Shown: one piece after another, positions 1 through 8,038 of the stretch
Position numbering within the stretch: the first letter of the stretch is position 1
How the letters are laid out: each line of letters starts with the position of its first letter
IMG/VR virus record: IMGVR_UViG_3300006071_000066
Coordinates: 1 to 30,091 of that record
DNA length: 30,091 bases
Source: a virus
Strand: one strand, 5' to 3'
Program-made: the position numbers and the translations under genes
Notes under the pieces: generated by a model
What the model was told of the DNA's origin: nothing
The model's input: only the letters and a program-made list of their open reading frames with translations
The model's database searches: none

Positions 1-1
1 A

Positions 2-154
2 ATAAGAAACAAGCCTATCTACGTAATTACAGATTTACTTTATAAAACAGAGTGGGCAACTACTTCAAGATATACTCCATCTCATGTTATACACGATGAA
101 GGAGCTTTATATAATATTTTCATTGACGAATTTAGAAAGAATCAGTTAAAATAA
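2..154 (+). CDS. C-terminal fragment of an unknown phage protein
   Basis: This is the last 50 codons of a reading frame that enters from the left edge and stops at TAA 152-154. The visible part begins IRNKPIYVITDLL and ends DEFRKNQLK. It is AT-rich like the genes after it, and its stop lies only 5 bases before the next start, so it is probably the tail of the same operon. No family is recognised and the N-terminus is missing. Confidence 0.6.
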   Translation: MRNKPIYVITDLLYKTEWATTSRYTPSHVIHDEGALYNIFIDEFRKNQLK

Positions 155-159
155 CAACT

Positions 160-663
160 ATGCAAATTTTAACCTTAGAAAATAAAACATTTTATCTTAA
201 CGATCTTCCTGAAGAAGTTGATGATGATTTACGATTCAGTGTTATGGATAATAGTGATCCGTCGAACACTGATTACTTTTTCATTCCATTAATCTTCTTA
301 GAAAGTTTCACTGCTCCGGCAGCGGTACTACAAATCGGTGAATATAAACTCACGATGCCATTGGATTGGTGTGCTGTTGTTGGGGATCCGGAAGGCCCGG
401 AAATGGAAGTATTGCCACTAACTAGTTTAAACGATCGAGGCTTTAAGACCTTTTGTTTTAATCCTTTAAGTTCGTATAGACCCAATTTTCTTGATATCGA
501 TATTATCGATGTTTATAGAGATGTTAAATGGTATTTTCCAAAAATGAAACCCGGCCAGCTTTTAACTACTCCATTACACGGAGGAGATAAGCCTATATGT
601 TCTTTCTTTGTCAAAGAAGTTAGTAGACAAAGTGAAATTTTAGATTATACAAAATGCTGGTAA
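160..663 (+). CDS. Conserved-looking phage protein of unknown function
   Basis: The 167-residue soluble protein has an acidic N-terminal third (EEVDDDLRF), a central segment with PLDWCAVVGDPEG, and a C-terminal half rich in aromatic residues. There is no signal peptide or membrane segment. It starts 5 bases after the upstream stop with no clear Shine-Dalgarno, and the next gene starts 1 base after its stop, so it is in the middle of an operon that leads to a clamp-loader-like gene. It may belong to the replication or late-transcription group by position, but no function can be assigned from the sequence. Confidence 0.8.
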   Translation: MQILTLENKTFYLNDLPEEVDDDLRFSVMDNSDPSNTDYFFIPLIFLESFTAPAAVLQIGEYKLTMPLDWCAVVGDPEGPEMEVLPLTSLNDRGFKTFCFNPLSSYRPNFLDIDIIDVYRDVKWYFPKMKPGQLLTTPLHGGDKPICSFFVKEVSRQSEILDYTKCW

Positions 664-664
664 A

Positions 665-916
665 ATGAAGAATGAAGAAATTAAAATAATCTTCGAAAAT
701 CCCGATAGCGGTAAAACTACCTATGCTAGAATTGCCGGAACTAGTGATCGAACTGTAGTAGAGAGCGAAGATAAACCAGAAGATATTATTGACGCTATTA
801 AAGAAAATAAATTATGGGGTCAGATTAGACGGGCGGCTAAAAAGAATGAGGCATTGCGTTTAGCATTAGAACATGCTAAATTAATTTATTATTTAGGAAA
901 AGATCATGGCGCTTGA
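665..916 (+). CDS. Small unknown protein upstream of the clamp-loader-like gene
   Basis: An 83-residue protein, with a beta-like N-terminus (EIKIIFENPDSGKTTYARI) and a helical basic C-terminal half (LWGQIRRAAKKNEALRLALEHAK). It starts one base after the previous stop and its end overlaps the next gene by 11 bases, which is typical of translationally coupled phage genes. No catalytic motif is visible and the family is not recognised. Confidence 0.75.
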   Translation: MKNEEIKIIFENPDSGKTTYARIAGTSDRTVVESEDKPEDIIDAIKENKLWGQIRRAAKKNEALRLALEHAKLIYYLGKDHGA

Positions 917-1364
917 TATTAAAAGAGAACTTGCTGCGGTTGATTCTCGGGATCATAAATTTTATGACGAGCTTACTGTTGAGGAACAAAAATCTCTTAG
1001 CCCTTATGTATTGATGCGTTATATTAGTAATGTTGATTCTAATGATAGAGAAATACAAGAGTGGTTTGTAGAAATGACTAATGAATTAGTCAATAAAAAT
1101 CACTGGCAGTTAAGTAAAGATCACAAACCACTTTTATGGAAGTTAATGGCTAGTGTAGGTATAGGAAAAAGATTCTATCATCCTTATCTAGCACAAGGAA
1201 AAAAAGAAAAGATAATTAAAATCGAAAAATTAATTGCCGAACTTAATCCTGCAATGAAACTTGAAGAAGTTAAAATGCTAGCTGCCTTGATGACTAAAGA
1301 AGATATCAAAGAACTATTCGATAATATGGGATTTGATAAAAAGCAAAGGAAAGAATATGAATAA
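906..1364 (+). CDS. Probable sliding-clamp loader small subunit (T4 gp62-like)
   Basis: The 152-residue helical protein resembles the small clamp-loader subunit of T4-like phages, which joins four gp44 ATPase subunits to load the gp45 clamp. Seen: an N-terminal part with LSPYVLMRYIS followed by FVEMTNELVNK, a central GIGKRFYHPYL like the GKRYGKW stretch of T4 gp62, and a C-terminal helix set with KMLAALMTKEDIKEL that aligns with the T4 region around its ILTKNG. It has no Walker motif, as expected for gp62. A TTAGGA ribosome site precedes the ATG. Length is somewhat below T4 gp62 (187). The call is from remembered family features and should be treated as probable; gp44 and gp45 are not in the window. 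Confidence 0.55.
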   Translation: MALDIKRELAAVDSRDHKFYDELTVEEQKSLSPYVLMRYISNVDSNDREIQEWFVEMTNELVNKNHWQLSKDHKPLLWKLMASVGIGKRFYHPYLAQGKKEKIIKIEKLIAELNPAMKLEEVKMLAALMTKEDIKELFDNMGFDKKQRKEYE

Positions 1365-1563
1365 TATCAAAGATGTCTGCGAGTGCTATCAATGCATCAT
1401 CGATGATGATATTAAAGACCCTCTTAGTCAATTTCCTTTATACCTCACTCGAATAATATTATGTCCCGAATGTGGAAATAAGAGGTGCCCTAAAGCTACT
1501 AATCATCGCAACAAATGTACTGGTAGTAATGAATCTGGGCAACCCGGTAGTAGGTATTTTTAA
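1357..1563 (+). CDS. Small cysteine-rich zinc-ribbon protein
   Basis: A 68-residue protein. I chose ATG 1357 because AAAGGA lies just upstream at 1346-1351 and the start overlaps the end of the previous gene; an in-frame start at 1333 is also open. Visible metal ligands are CECYQC near residue 8 and CPECGNKRCPK in the middle, then HRNKC and a conserved-looking tail GSNESGQPGSRY. The pattern suggests one or two zinc sites and a nucleic-acid or protein adaptor role. Similar tiny proteins are common beside replication genes of T4-like phages, but no function is known to me. Its TAA shares a base with the next ATG. Confidence 0.75.
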   Translation: MNNIKDVCECYQCIIDDDIKDPLSQFPLYLTRIILCPECGNKRCPKATNHRNKCTGSNESGQPGSRYF

Positions 1564-2258
1564 TGGTAGATCTAGTAGAACAGCCGTTTACTTGTGTGCA
1601 TTGCAATAAGAGTTTTATGAAAGAAAACACTCTTATCGCGCATATGTGCGAAAATAAAAGACGGGCTTTACAGAAAGACGAAAAACGTGTTCAAACAGGG
1701 TTGTTAGCATATAATAGATTCTATCAAATAACTCAGAATGCTAGAAAAGTTAAAACTTACGAAGATTTTTGTAAGAGTTCTTACTATAATGCCTTTGTTA
1801 AATTTGGAAGTTTTATAAACAACATAAATCCTCTATATCCGGAAAAATTTGTAGAACATGTAATTAAAAGCGGTGTAAAATTAGATCATTGGTGCAAAGA
1901 TGAACTATATGAGAATTATCTATATGGTATGTTGAAAACTGAACCAGTCGAATCAGCAGTACAAAGATCACTACAAACTATGATGGAATGGGGGGATCTC
2001 AGTCAAGCACAGTTTAATCATTATTTTAATTACGTAAATCATAATAGAGCAGTACATGATATACGTAATGGCAATATATCACCGTGGGTTATATTAAATT
2101 CAAAAAGTGGAAAGAAAATGGTTGAAACTTTAAATGATGAACATTTAGAATTAATTGCTCCAGCATTTGATATTCCATTTTGGATTAATCATTTTAAAAA
2201 GAATCCAGCTGATGTAGAATTAGTTAAAGAAATTTGCCGAGAAGCAGGTATTGAATGA
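1563..2258 (+). CDS. Zinc-finger protein with a large alpha-helical domain
   Basis: The 231-residue protein opens with a classical finger: C11-x2-C14, the spacer KSFMKENTLIAH ending at H27, and C29 as fourth ligand (C2HC variant). The remaining 200 residues are mostly helical, with an aromatic-rich segment around KTYEDFCKSSYYNAFVKFG. It starts inside the previous stop codon (TAATG) and overlaps the DnaE-like gene by 4 bases (ATGA), so the three should be co-translated. DNA binding is the obvious inference; whether it recruits the downstream DnaE-like protein or acts in transcription is unknown. Confidence 0.75.
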   Translation: MVDLVEQPFTCVHCNKSFMKENTLIAHMCENKRRALQKDEKRVQTGLLAYNRFYQITQNARKVKTYEDFCKSSYYNAFVKFGSFINNINPLYPEKFVEHVIKSGVKLDHWCKDELYENYLYGMLKTEPVESAVQRSLQTMMEWGDLSQAQFNHYFNYVNHNRAVHDIRNGNISPWVILNSKSGKKMVETLNDEHLELIAPAFDIPFWINHFKKNPADVELVKEICREAGIE

Positions 2259-2848
2259 ATATTAAAGGGGATATTGATATTGATTTTGCAGATCGTGAAG
2301 AAATCTTATCAAAAATTCCTCATATTTCTGCTGCTCGTATTGAGCGCGGTGAATTAAAGAAACACAATACCGGTATATATCTACAGAAAATACCTGCGAA
2401 TCCGATAACTAATATCGCTACTATTGATTACGAAAACGCGGAAAAGCGTGGGTATTTTAAATTAGATTTTTTAAATGTTAGCATATATAAAGATATTAAA
2501 AGTGAAGATCATTTAATTGAACTAATGAATAAGGAGCCATTATGGGAACTTTTACTTCGAGACGAATTCGTAAATCTATTATTTCATTTAAAGGGGCACG
2601 GGGATGTGCTGAGGAAGACTTGCCCGACTTCAGTGGAACAGTTAGCTGCAGTCCTTGCGATGATACGCCCCGCGAAACGTTATCTGATTGGGAAAGATTG
2701 GACTACGGTGATGAACGAGATTTGGGTGAAACCGGATAATAATGAATCTGAATACTATTGGAAAAAAAGCCATGCGTTTAGTTATTCATTATTAGTTATT
2801 GTACATATGAATTTATTATGTGAACAACTAGAACACAATACAGTGTGA
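2255..2848 (+). CDS. Miniature DnaE-like (C-family polymerase) protein
   Basis: At 197 residues this is about one sixth of a bacterial DNA polymerase III alpha subunit, yet several diagnostic DnaE blocks appear in the right order: DIDIDF at 6-11 (compare PDFDVDF with the two catalytic Asp), KHNTGIYLQKIP near 36-47 (compare HAAGVVIAP), YFKLDFLNVS at 67-76 (compare VKFDFLGL with the third catalytic Asp, here D71), AMIRPAKR at 135-142 (compare ALFRPGP) and KKSHAFSYSLL at 170-180 (compare NKSHSAAYALV). The PHP, beta-binding and OB regions are absent. Families compared are from memory. It may be a reduced palm-like domain with a regulatory or structural role, or a still-active polymerase fragment. 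Confidence 0.7.
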   Translation: MNIKGDIDIDFADREEILSKIPHISAARIERGELKKHNTGIYLQKIPANPITNIATIDYENAEKRGYFKLDFLNVSIYKDIKSEDHLIELMNKEPLWELLLRDEFVNLLFHLKGHGDVLRKTCPTSVEQLAAVLAMIRPAKRYLIGKDWTTVMNEIWVKPDNNESEYYWKKSHAFSYSLLVIVHMNLLCEQLEHNTV

Positions 2849-2856
2849 TTTTTTAA

Positions 2857-2883
2857 CTTAGTATAAATAAAATTATACTAAGG
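2857..2883 (+). promoter_or_regulatory. T4-type late promoter inside a perfect palindrome
   Basis: TATAAATA at 2862-2869 matches the T4 late consensus exactly. It sits inside a perfect 10-base inverted repeat (CTTAGTATAA 2857-2866, TTATACTAAG 2873-2882, six-base loop) and the right arm runs into the AAGGA ribosome site of the HNH gene at 2891. Confidence 0.7.
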
Positions 2884-2890
2884 ATTTGCT

Positions 2891-3559
2891 ATGTCGAGAA
2901 AAGGATGCCCAAATAAGATCCAATCAGGAATATGTTATCCGCGTAAATGTAAATTTTGTGAGCATATATCTAATAACCCTTCGACGTATCATTATCATAA
3001 AAAGACACATGAACATATACCACCTGGACAGTTGTGTGATCATGGATGCGGGCAGATTGCCTCGATGTTAAATACCAATGGAAAATATACCTGCAAAAAG
3101 ATTGCACAACATTGTCCGGAATATATTAAAAAACATTCTATACGTGTTTCTAACCAATGGAAAGATGCTATAGAGAGAAAAGAAAAAACTAAAAAAACTT
3201 TTTTAAAACATTGTGTAGAAAATCCAGTTATTACAAAAAAACAGAAAGATTCTTTAAAAAAGAAATGGGGGGATCTTACTCCTGATCAAGCTAAAGATTA
3301 TAGACATTATGCTAGACGAATTAGATCAAAAGCACAACGATGGGCTAAAGAACAAGGTTATATTCTCGGAAAACAAACATATCATGTAGATCATAAATTA
3401 AGCATTTGGGATGCATACAAGGCAGGTTTATCTGAATCTGTAGTAAATCATCCGGCTAATTTACAAATTATCGACGCCAAACAAAACAGCAGCAAAGGTT
3501 CTAACAGTTCAATAACAGTTAATGAACTAATGCACTTGATAAGAAAAAGTGTTACTTGA
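2891..3559 (+). CDS. HNH endonuclease (probably homing-type)
   Basis: A 222-residue basic protein. The N-terminal part has Cys/His clusters (CKFCEH, H-x3-H, CDHGCG) that probably bind zinc; the middle is a Lys-rich helical linker; the C-terminus carries the HNH core with HVDH at 165-168, IWDAY shortly after, and N190 in HPANLQIID. This is the layout of free-standing HNH nucleases that invade T4-like genomes. It has its own exact late promoter and an AAGGA site, and is flanked by a convergent gene, so it looks like an independent insertion. Its 3' end overlaps the next gene (opposite strand) by 8 bases. Confidence 0.8.
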   Translation: MSRKGCPNKIQSGICYPRKCKFCEHISNNPSTYHYHKKTHEHIPPGQLCDHGCGQIASMLNTNGKYTCKKIAQHCPEYIKKHSIRVSNQWKDAIERKEKTKKTFLKHCVENPVITKKQKDSLKKKWGDLTPDQAKDYRHYARRIRSKAQRWAKEQGYILGKQTYHVDHKLSIWDAYKAGLSESVVNHPANLQIIDAKQNSSKGSNSSITVNELMHLIRKSVT

Positions 3560-3935
3560 CCTTTCTAACACTACGAACTAGCTGTATAGATTTACGCTTG
3601 ACCCGTTTTTCTGCAATTTCGCCTAAATTGACAATAGGCCCGAACAATATTTCTAAATCTTTTGCATTAAACGTTTTAATATATTCTCTAAAAAATATCA
3701 TTTCTTTCTTTAGAAATATATTGATAGGAATTTGTCTATTACTTTCCCACCACCATATTTCACCTAATTCGATCAATTTTTGCTTGTCTGATTCGGATTT
3801 TATACTAGTATAATCATATATACTAGCAACATGCGTATCTATATTGAGCACAATGCCTATATATTCGATATCTTTCGATTTTATACAGGTCATAAATGGA
3901 AAATTTTGTTGGAAGTCGTCTCTCGTTGTTGTCAT
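3552..3935 (-). CDS. Unknown phage protein, convergent with the HNH gene
   Basis: The 127-residue soluble protein has a compact beta-rich N-terminal half (YIGIVLNIDTHVASIYDY), a tryptophan cluster (EIWWWESNRQIPINIFLK) and a basic C-terminus (KRVKRKSIQLVR). The strongly patterned aromatic core argues for a real gene rather than a shadow frame. It is the only minus-strand gene in this part of the window. No family is recognised. Confidence 0.7.
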   Translation of the reverse strand: MTTTRDDFQQNFPFMTCIKSKDIEYIGIVLNIDTHVASIYDYTSIKSESDKQKLIELGEIWWWESNRQIPINIFLKKEMIFFREYIKTFNAKDLEILFGPIVNLGEIAEKRVKRKSIQLVRSVRKVK

Positions 3936-3939
3936 GTAC

Positions 3940-3947
3940 CATAAATA
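3940..3947 (+). promoter_or_regulatory. Late promoter touching the start codon
   Basis: CATAAATA, one base off the T4 late consensus, ends 6 bases before ATG 3954. There is no Shine-Dalgarno, so the transcript would start at or next to the ATG. Confidence 0.5.
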
Positions 3948-3953
3948 TGTAAT

Positions 3954-4799
3954 ATGAAATTACCAGTCTATTTATACCCAAATTTGTTCGAAGTCATATT
4001 AGATTTGGATGACAATAATAACAGGATTTACCAAGTTATGTATCAACGACAATTAAAACTACAAAAAGGTGTTAAAAACACTATACAAGTTCAATTTAAA
4101 AATAGTGATCAAAAATTACTTAATGTCAGCTCCGGAACCTTCGTGATGTCGTTATTTGATGAAGTAAATCAACGTTCATTAATTCAAAAAAATATAATAA
4201 TTTTAGACGACGGAGTAACTCCATTACTTCGCGGGTTAGGGCAGGTAGTATTCACAGAAAGCGATTTAGAAGCATGCGAAAGTGTTTATTATAAAATAGG
4301 ATTTAAAGCATTAGATACCGATGGGAGCTACGTTCCGGCGTATGCTAACACTTATTATGATATAGCAGGAACTATCGAAGTACGTCACGATCTTTTTCCT
4401 ACATTGGTTCCTAGTCAAGAAGTAGATAATAATGCATTTATGGAATTCTATAATAGAGATACAAATGCATTACAATATGAATATTATTCGGGAAATTTAA
4501 ATGCAAATCCTGCCTTTAAATCAAATGTTGCTCTGCATACTGCTGCAGTCTATATGACCAATTATATAGGGCAAGTATTGATCGAAGGCACTTTGGAAAA
4601 TGATCCTGCCACTTACGGCAATTATGCAACAATTAGTAATAAAACTTATTCAGGGTTTACAGGTATCGATTATACAAATTTTAATGGGATTTTTTCAAAA
4701 ATACGAATACGTTATATCCCTGCTAAAAATCCAGTAACCGGTCAAAATAATGATACAGCATATGCCGGAACTGTTGACAAGGTGCTATATAGAAGTTAA
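3954..4799 (+). CDS. Probable virion structural protein
   Basis: A 281-residue protein that is beta-rich throughout, with MKLPVYLYPNLFEVILDLDDN at the N-terminus and repeated short strand-turn units (GTFVMSLFDEVNQ, YYKIGFKALDTDGSYVPAY, GTIEVRHDLFPTLVP). The N-terminal arrangement recalls baseplate or neck proteins whose first domain binds the tail. There are no enzymatic motifs, signal peptide or membrane segments. It has a late-type promoter directly at its start, which fits a late structural product. The exact place in the virion cannot be told. Confidence 0.6.
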   Translation: MKLPVYLYPNLFEVILDLDDNNNRIYQVMYQRQLKLQKGVKNTIQVQFKNSDQKLLNVSSGTFVMSLFDEVNQRSLIQKNIIILDDGVTPLLRGLGQVVFTESDLEACESVYYKIGFKALDTDGSYVPAYANTYYDIAGTIEVRHDLFPTLVPSQEVDNNAFMEFYNRDTNALQYEYYSGNLNANPAFKSNVALHTAAVYMTNYIGQVLIEGTLENDPATYGNYATISNKTYSGFTGIDYTNFNGIFSKIRIRYIPAKNPVTGQNNDTAYAGTVDKVLYRS

Positions 4800-4808
4800 A
4801 ATTTCTGT

Positions 4809-5804
4809 ATGAACCTCATACAGACAAGCTTACGTGCTTTCTTGCCTAACAAAAAAAAATCAACCAGTGGTGGGTGGATTTCTTTTAATAGTCCTTGCTG
4901 CGTACATAGAGGTGAAAGTAAAGATATAAGATCGCGTGGCGGTATTATGTTTACTGCTGAGGGATTTGTTTTTTCTTGTTTTAATTGCGGATTTAAAGCA
5001 GGATGGAGCCCGGGCAAACCGATTAGCAAGAATACTAAAAATTTACTTAAATGGTTAGGTGTTCCTGATTCAGAAATAAACAAAATTGTTCTAGAAGCAA
5101 TAAGAGAAAAAGATCAGATATCACCTGAAACAAAAGAATTTAATTTTAATTTAAAAGAAGAAGAATTTCCTAAAGATTGTTACTCTTTTAAAGACTTGAT
5201 AGCATTAGATTGCGATGAACCTGACTTTCTATTATGCAAGGAATATATAGAAAAACGAGGGTTTTCTATCGACGATTTTGATTGGCATTGGTCTGCAACC
5301 GCAGCTTATCGAGATAGAGTTATCATACCATTCTATCTTGAAAAAAAGCTAGTTGGATATACAGGACGCAAAGTTAAAGAAGGAATGCCTAAGTATCTAT
5401 CAAAAAGTCAGCCAGGATATGTTTTTAATTTAGATAGGCAGACATATGATAGACAATATGTTATAGTTGTAGAAGGACAGTTTGATGCAATAGGTATAGA
5501 TGGTGTTGCTATCATGACTAATGAACCTAGCGAAATTCAGTGTGCTAGAATCAATATGCTAGGTAAAAAAGTAATAGTAGTACCTGATAGAGATAAAGCA
5601 GGGGCTAAACTATTAAAAGCTGCGATAGATAACAATTGGGCAGTTAGTTTGCCTCCTTGGGAAGAAGATATTAAAGATGCTTCAGATGCCGTTAAGAAAT
5701 ATGGGCGGATCTATACTTTGGCAACAATATTACACTACCAGGAAGAAAATAAGATAAAAATAGAATTATATAAAAAGAAACTGGAGAAACTTGATGGCAA
5801 ATAA
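4809..5804 (+). CDS. 61: DNA primase, T4 gp61 type
   Basis: The 331-residue primase makes RNA primers for lagging-strand synthesis with the helicase encoded next to it. Seen: an N-terminal zinc site (C30/C31 and H33, then C57-x2-C60 in SCFNCGF), a linker, and a TOPRIM domain with the glutamate motif VEGQFDA near residue 221 and the acidic DRD motif (VVPDRDKAG) near residue 260. Length matches T4 gp61 (342). The C-terminal 11 bases overlap the helicase gene. No ribosome site is evident before ATG 4809. Confidence 0.92.
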   Translation: MNLIQTSLRAFLPNKKKSTSGGWISFNSPCCVHRGESKDIRSRGGIMFTAEGFVFSCFNCGFKAGWSPGKPISKNTKNLLKWLGVPDSEINKIVLEAIREKDQISPETKEFNFNLKEEEFPKDCYSFKDLIALDCDEPDFLLCKEYIEKRGFSIDDFDWHWSATAAYRDRVIIPFYLEKKLVGYTGRKVKEGMPKYLSKSQPGYVFNLDRQTYDRQYVIVVEGQFDAIGIDGVAIMTNEPSEIQCARINMLGKKVIVVPDRDKAGAKLLKAAIDNNWAVSLPPWEEDIKDASDAVKKYGRIYTLATILHYQEENKIKIELYKKKLEKLDGK

Positions 5805-7251
5805 AACCGATTATAGTTATGATGTTCAAAAAGTCTATTTAGAAATGTTTTTAGGTGATGCTGAAACATTTATTCGTTGCCAGAACATTTTTAATCCTGA
5901 TAATTTTGATCAACGACTACGAGCTGTTGCAAAATTTATGACTGAATATGTAGACCAATATAAAGTCATGCCCGAATCCTCGATTATTAATGCAAACTGT
6001 AAATCAGATTTAACTCCTGCAATTGTGCCTAAAGAAAATTATGATTGGCTGCTTAATGATTTTGAAAACTTTAGTAGGCATAAAAGTCTAGAGAGGGCTA
6101 TCATCGAAAGCAGTGATTTACTCGAATCAGGCGATTATGGGCCAGTGGAAAAGTTAATTCGCGATGCAATACAAGTAAGTCTGAGTCGTGATATGGGTAC
6201 CGATTATTGGGCCGATCCGCGTGCCAGGTTGATGAAACTAAAAGAAAATAACGGACAAGTTAGTACAGGATGGCCTAGTATTGATAGGAAACTGTATGGA
6301 GGATTTAAACGTGGTGAATTGAATATTTGGTGTGCAGGATCCGGCGGCGGTAAGAGTTTATTCTTAGCAAATCAAGGATTAAACTTTGCACTAGCAGGTC
6401 TTAATGTCATTTATTTTACGTTTGAGCTTAGTGAAGAACTAGTTAGCATGCGTATTGATAGTATGGTAACAGGAACTGCTACTAGAGACGTCTTTAAGAA
6501 CTTAGATGACGTAGAATTGAAGGTAGCCATGATGCGAAAGAAGGCGGCTGAAATTCAGGTCAAATATCTTCCGTCTGGCAAAAATTGTAACGATTTAAGG
6601 TCTTATTTGAAGGAATATCAGGTCAAAACAGGCAAAAAACCAGACATAATTTTAGTGGACTACTTAGACCTTATGATGCCTCTGTCGATAAAAGTAAGTC
6701 CGAGTGATCTATTTGTTAAAGACAAATATGTTAGTGAAGAACTACGTAATTTGGCTATGGAAATGCAAACGGTAGTAGTTACAGCAAGTCAGTTAAATCG
6801 TGCAGCAGTAGAAGAAATTGAGTTTGATCATAGTCATATTTCCGGTGGTTTAAGCAAGATTCAAACAGCCGATAATGTAATCGGTATCTTTACTAGCCGT
6901 GCTATGAAAGAAAGAGGGCGTTATCAGATACAGTTTATGAAAACACGCAGCAGTAGCGGTGTAGGACAAAAGGTCGATTTAGAGTTTAACATTGATACAT
7001 TGCGTATTAGTGATTTGGGTGAGGACGCTGAAGAGTCATTTAATCAACAGAGATCGAATTCTAGTACAAGTAATATTATGGAAAAGTTTAAAAAGACTAG
7101 TACTATTAAAGACCCTAATGTTGATACAGAAACTGGTGAAATTCGAAACCCAGATCCGTCGCAGGGAACAGCGGCTCCGAAAATTAAAGGAGTAGTTGAA
7201 AGCAGTAGAATACGCGCAATGTTGGCGAACTTAAATAGCGAAAAAGATTAA
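5794..7251 (+). CDS. 41: Replicative DNA helicase, T4 gp41 / DnaB-like
   Basis: The 485-residue helicase unwinds DNA at the fork as a hexamer and stimulates the primase. An N-terminal helical domain precedes the RecA-like core with Walker A GSGGGKS near residue 182, an arginine-rich helix, Walker B IILVDYLDLM near 290, a glutamine sensor region (TASQLNRAA) and the GGLSKIQTADNVIG segment typical of DnaB. The C-terminal 60 residues are a polar tail. I chose ATG 5794 over the preceding in-frame TTG because GGAG lies 7 bases upstream (5783-5786). Overlap with the primase gene implies coupled synthesis of the primosome pair. Confidence 0.93.
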   Translation: MANKTDYSYDVQKVYLEMFLGDAETFIRCQNIFNPDNFDQRLRAVAKFMTEYVDQYKVMPESSIINANCKSDLTPAIVPKENYDWLLNDFENFSRHKSLERAIIESSDLLESGDYGPVEKLIRDAIQVSLSRDMGTDYWADPRARLMKLKENNGQVSTGWPSIDRKLYGGFKRGELNIWCAGSGGGKSLFLANQGLNFALAGLNVIYFTFELSEELVSMRIDSMVTGTATRDVFKNLDDVELKVAMMRKKAAEIQVKYLPSGKNCNDLRSYLKEYQVKTGKKPDIILVDYLDLMMPLSIKVSPSDLFVKDKYVSEELRNLAMEMQTVVVTASQLNRAAVEEIEFDHSHISGGLSKIQTADNVIGIFTSRAMKERGRYQIQFMKTRSSSGVGQKVDLEFNIDTLRISDLGEDAEESFNQQRSNSSTSNIMEKFKKTSTIKDPNVDTETGEIRNPDPSQGTAAPKIKGVVESSRIRAMLANLNSEKD

Positions 7252-7264
7252 TTAAAGGTTTAAA

Positions 7265-7798
7265 ATGAATAAAAATACTTTTTATCTCGATATGGATGGT
7301 GTGATTGCTGATTGGAATAAAGGTGTAGAAGATATTTTAGGATATATAAAAGAAGATCCGAATTCTCATTATAATGATGCGGATTGGGCTAAAATTACAA
7401 CTAATGAGAGAATGTATCGTGATCTTCCGGTTATGGGTAGAGCAGGAGCATTAGTTTCGTTAGCTAAAGCATTCGAAGTGCAGTTAGGATGGGACGTAAG
7501 ATTCCTTACAGCAGTTCCTAAAGGAAATGATGTTCATTGGGCATTTTGGGATAAGTGTCTATGGGCCCAAGAACATTTTCCAGGGATACCTGTACACTTC
7601 GGCCCATTTGCTAAAGATAAATGTACTCATTGTCGACCGGGAGATATCTTAGTTGATGACCGTCATAGCAATTGTGTAGAATGGCGTGCTGCAGGAGGAA
7701 TTGCTGTAGAAGTACATCCGGGCAAATATGAAGACGCTATTAGTGAGGTAAAGATGTTATTAGCTAATCACCTTGCTCGTGAGCAGCTTGTCGATTAA
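7265..7798 (+). CDS. 5'(3')-deoxyribonucleotidase (HAD family)
   Basis: The 177-residue enzyme should remove phosphate from deoxynucleoside monophosphates. Motif I DMDGV lies at residues 9-13 (D9 nucleophile, D11 acid), motif II is the T in FLTAVPK, and the late acidic motif is ILVDDRHSN. Insertion of a small cap between motif I and II fits the C1-type cap of this family. An AAAGG site precedes the ATG. Its place after primase and helicase fits a nucleotide-pool role during replication. Confidence 0.85.
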   Translation: MNKNTFYLDMDGVIADWNKGVEDILGYIKEDPNSHYNDADWAKITTNERMYRDLPVMGRAGALVSLAKAFEVQLGWDVRFLTAVPKGNDVHWAFWDKCLWAQEHFPGIPVHFGPFAKDKCTHCRPGDILVDDRHSNCVEWRAAGGIAVEVHPGKYEDAISEVKMLLANHLAREQLVD

Positions 7799-7985
7799 GC
7801 TGCTCAATTGCTTTTATGATCCCATCATGATCGGCATAAAAAGCAAATCCTTCTTGATCGTTGGCGGTTCTCCATTTTAAAAACCAAGAATCGCCTATTT
7901 CGGCTGCACAGATAATCCACCCATATTGATTTATAATAGGGCCGATTTGCCAGTATGGTATAAGTTTAAAGTTGTGTGAAAACAT
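7764..7985 (-). CDS. Small unknown protein, tail-to-tail with the nucleotidase gene
   Basis: A 73-residue protein with a tryptophan-rich core (PYWQIGPIINQYGWIICAAEIGDSWFLKW), which looks like a folded small domain rather than random translation. Its 3' end overlaps the end of the nucleotidase gene by 35 bases in the opposite direction. Upstream on its strand lie TATTAAATA and AAAGAAAG before the ATG. No family is recognised. Confidence 0.6.
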   Translation of the reverse strand: MFSHNFKLIPYWQIGPIINQYGWIICAAEIGDSWFLKWRTANDQEGFAFYADHDGIIKAIEQLNRQAAHEQGD

Positions 7986-8007
7986 AGCTTTCTTTGTATT
8001 TAATATA

Positions 8008-8015
8008 GATAAATA
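8008..8015 (+). promoter_or_regulatory. Late promoter for the 8039 gene
   Basis: GATAAATA differs from the T4 late consensus in its first base only. It leaves a 23-base leader that contains TAGGA ahead of ATG 8039. Confidence 0.5.
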
Positions 8016-8038
8016 ATTTATTGCTAGTAGGAACTATT

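Noticed and set aside
2542-2739. Plus-strand ORF inside the DnaE-like gene
   Set aside because: It is a shadow frame: the DnaE motifs are in the other frame and it has no ribosome site.
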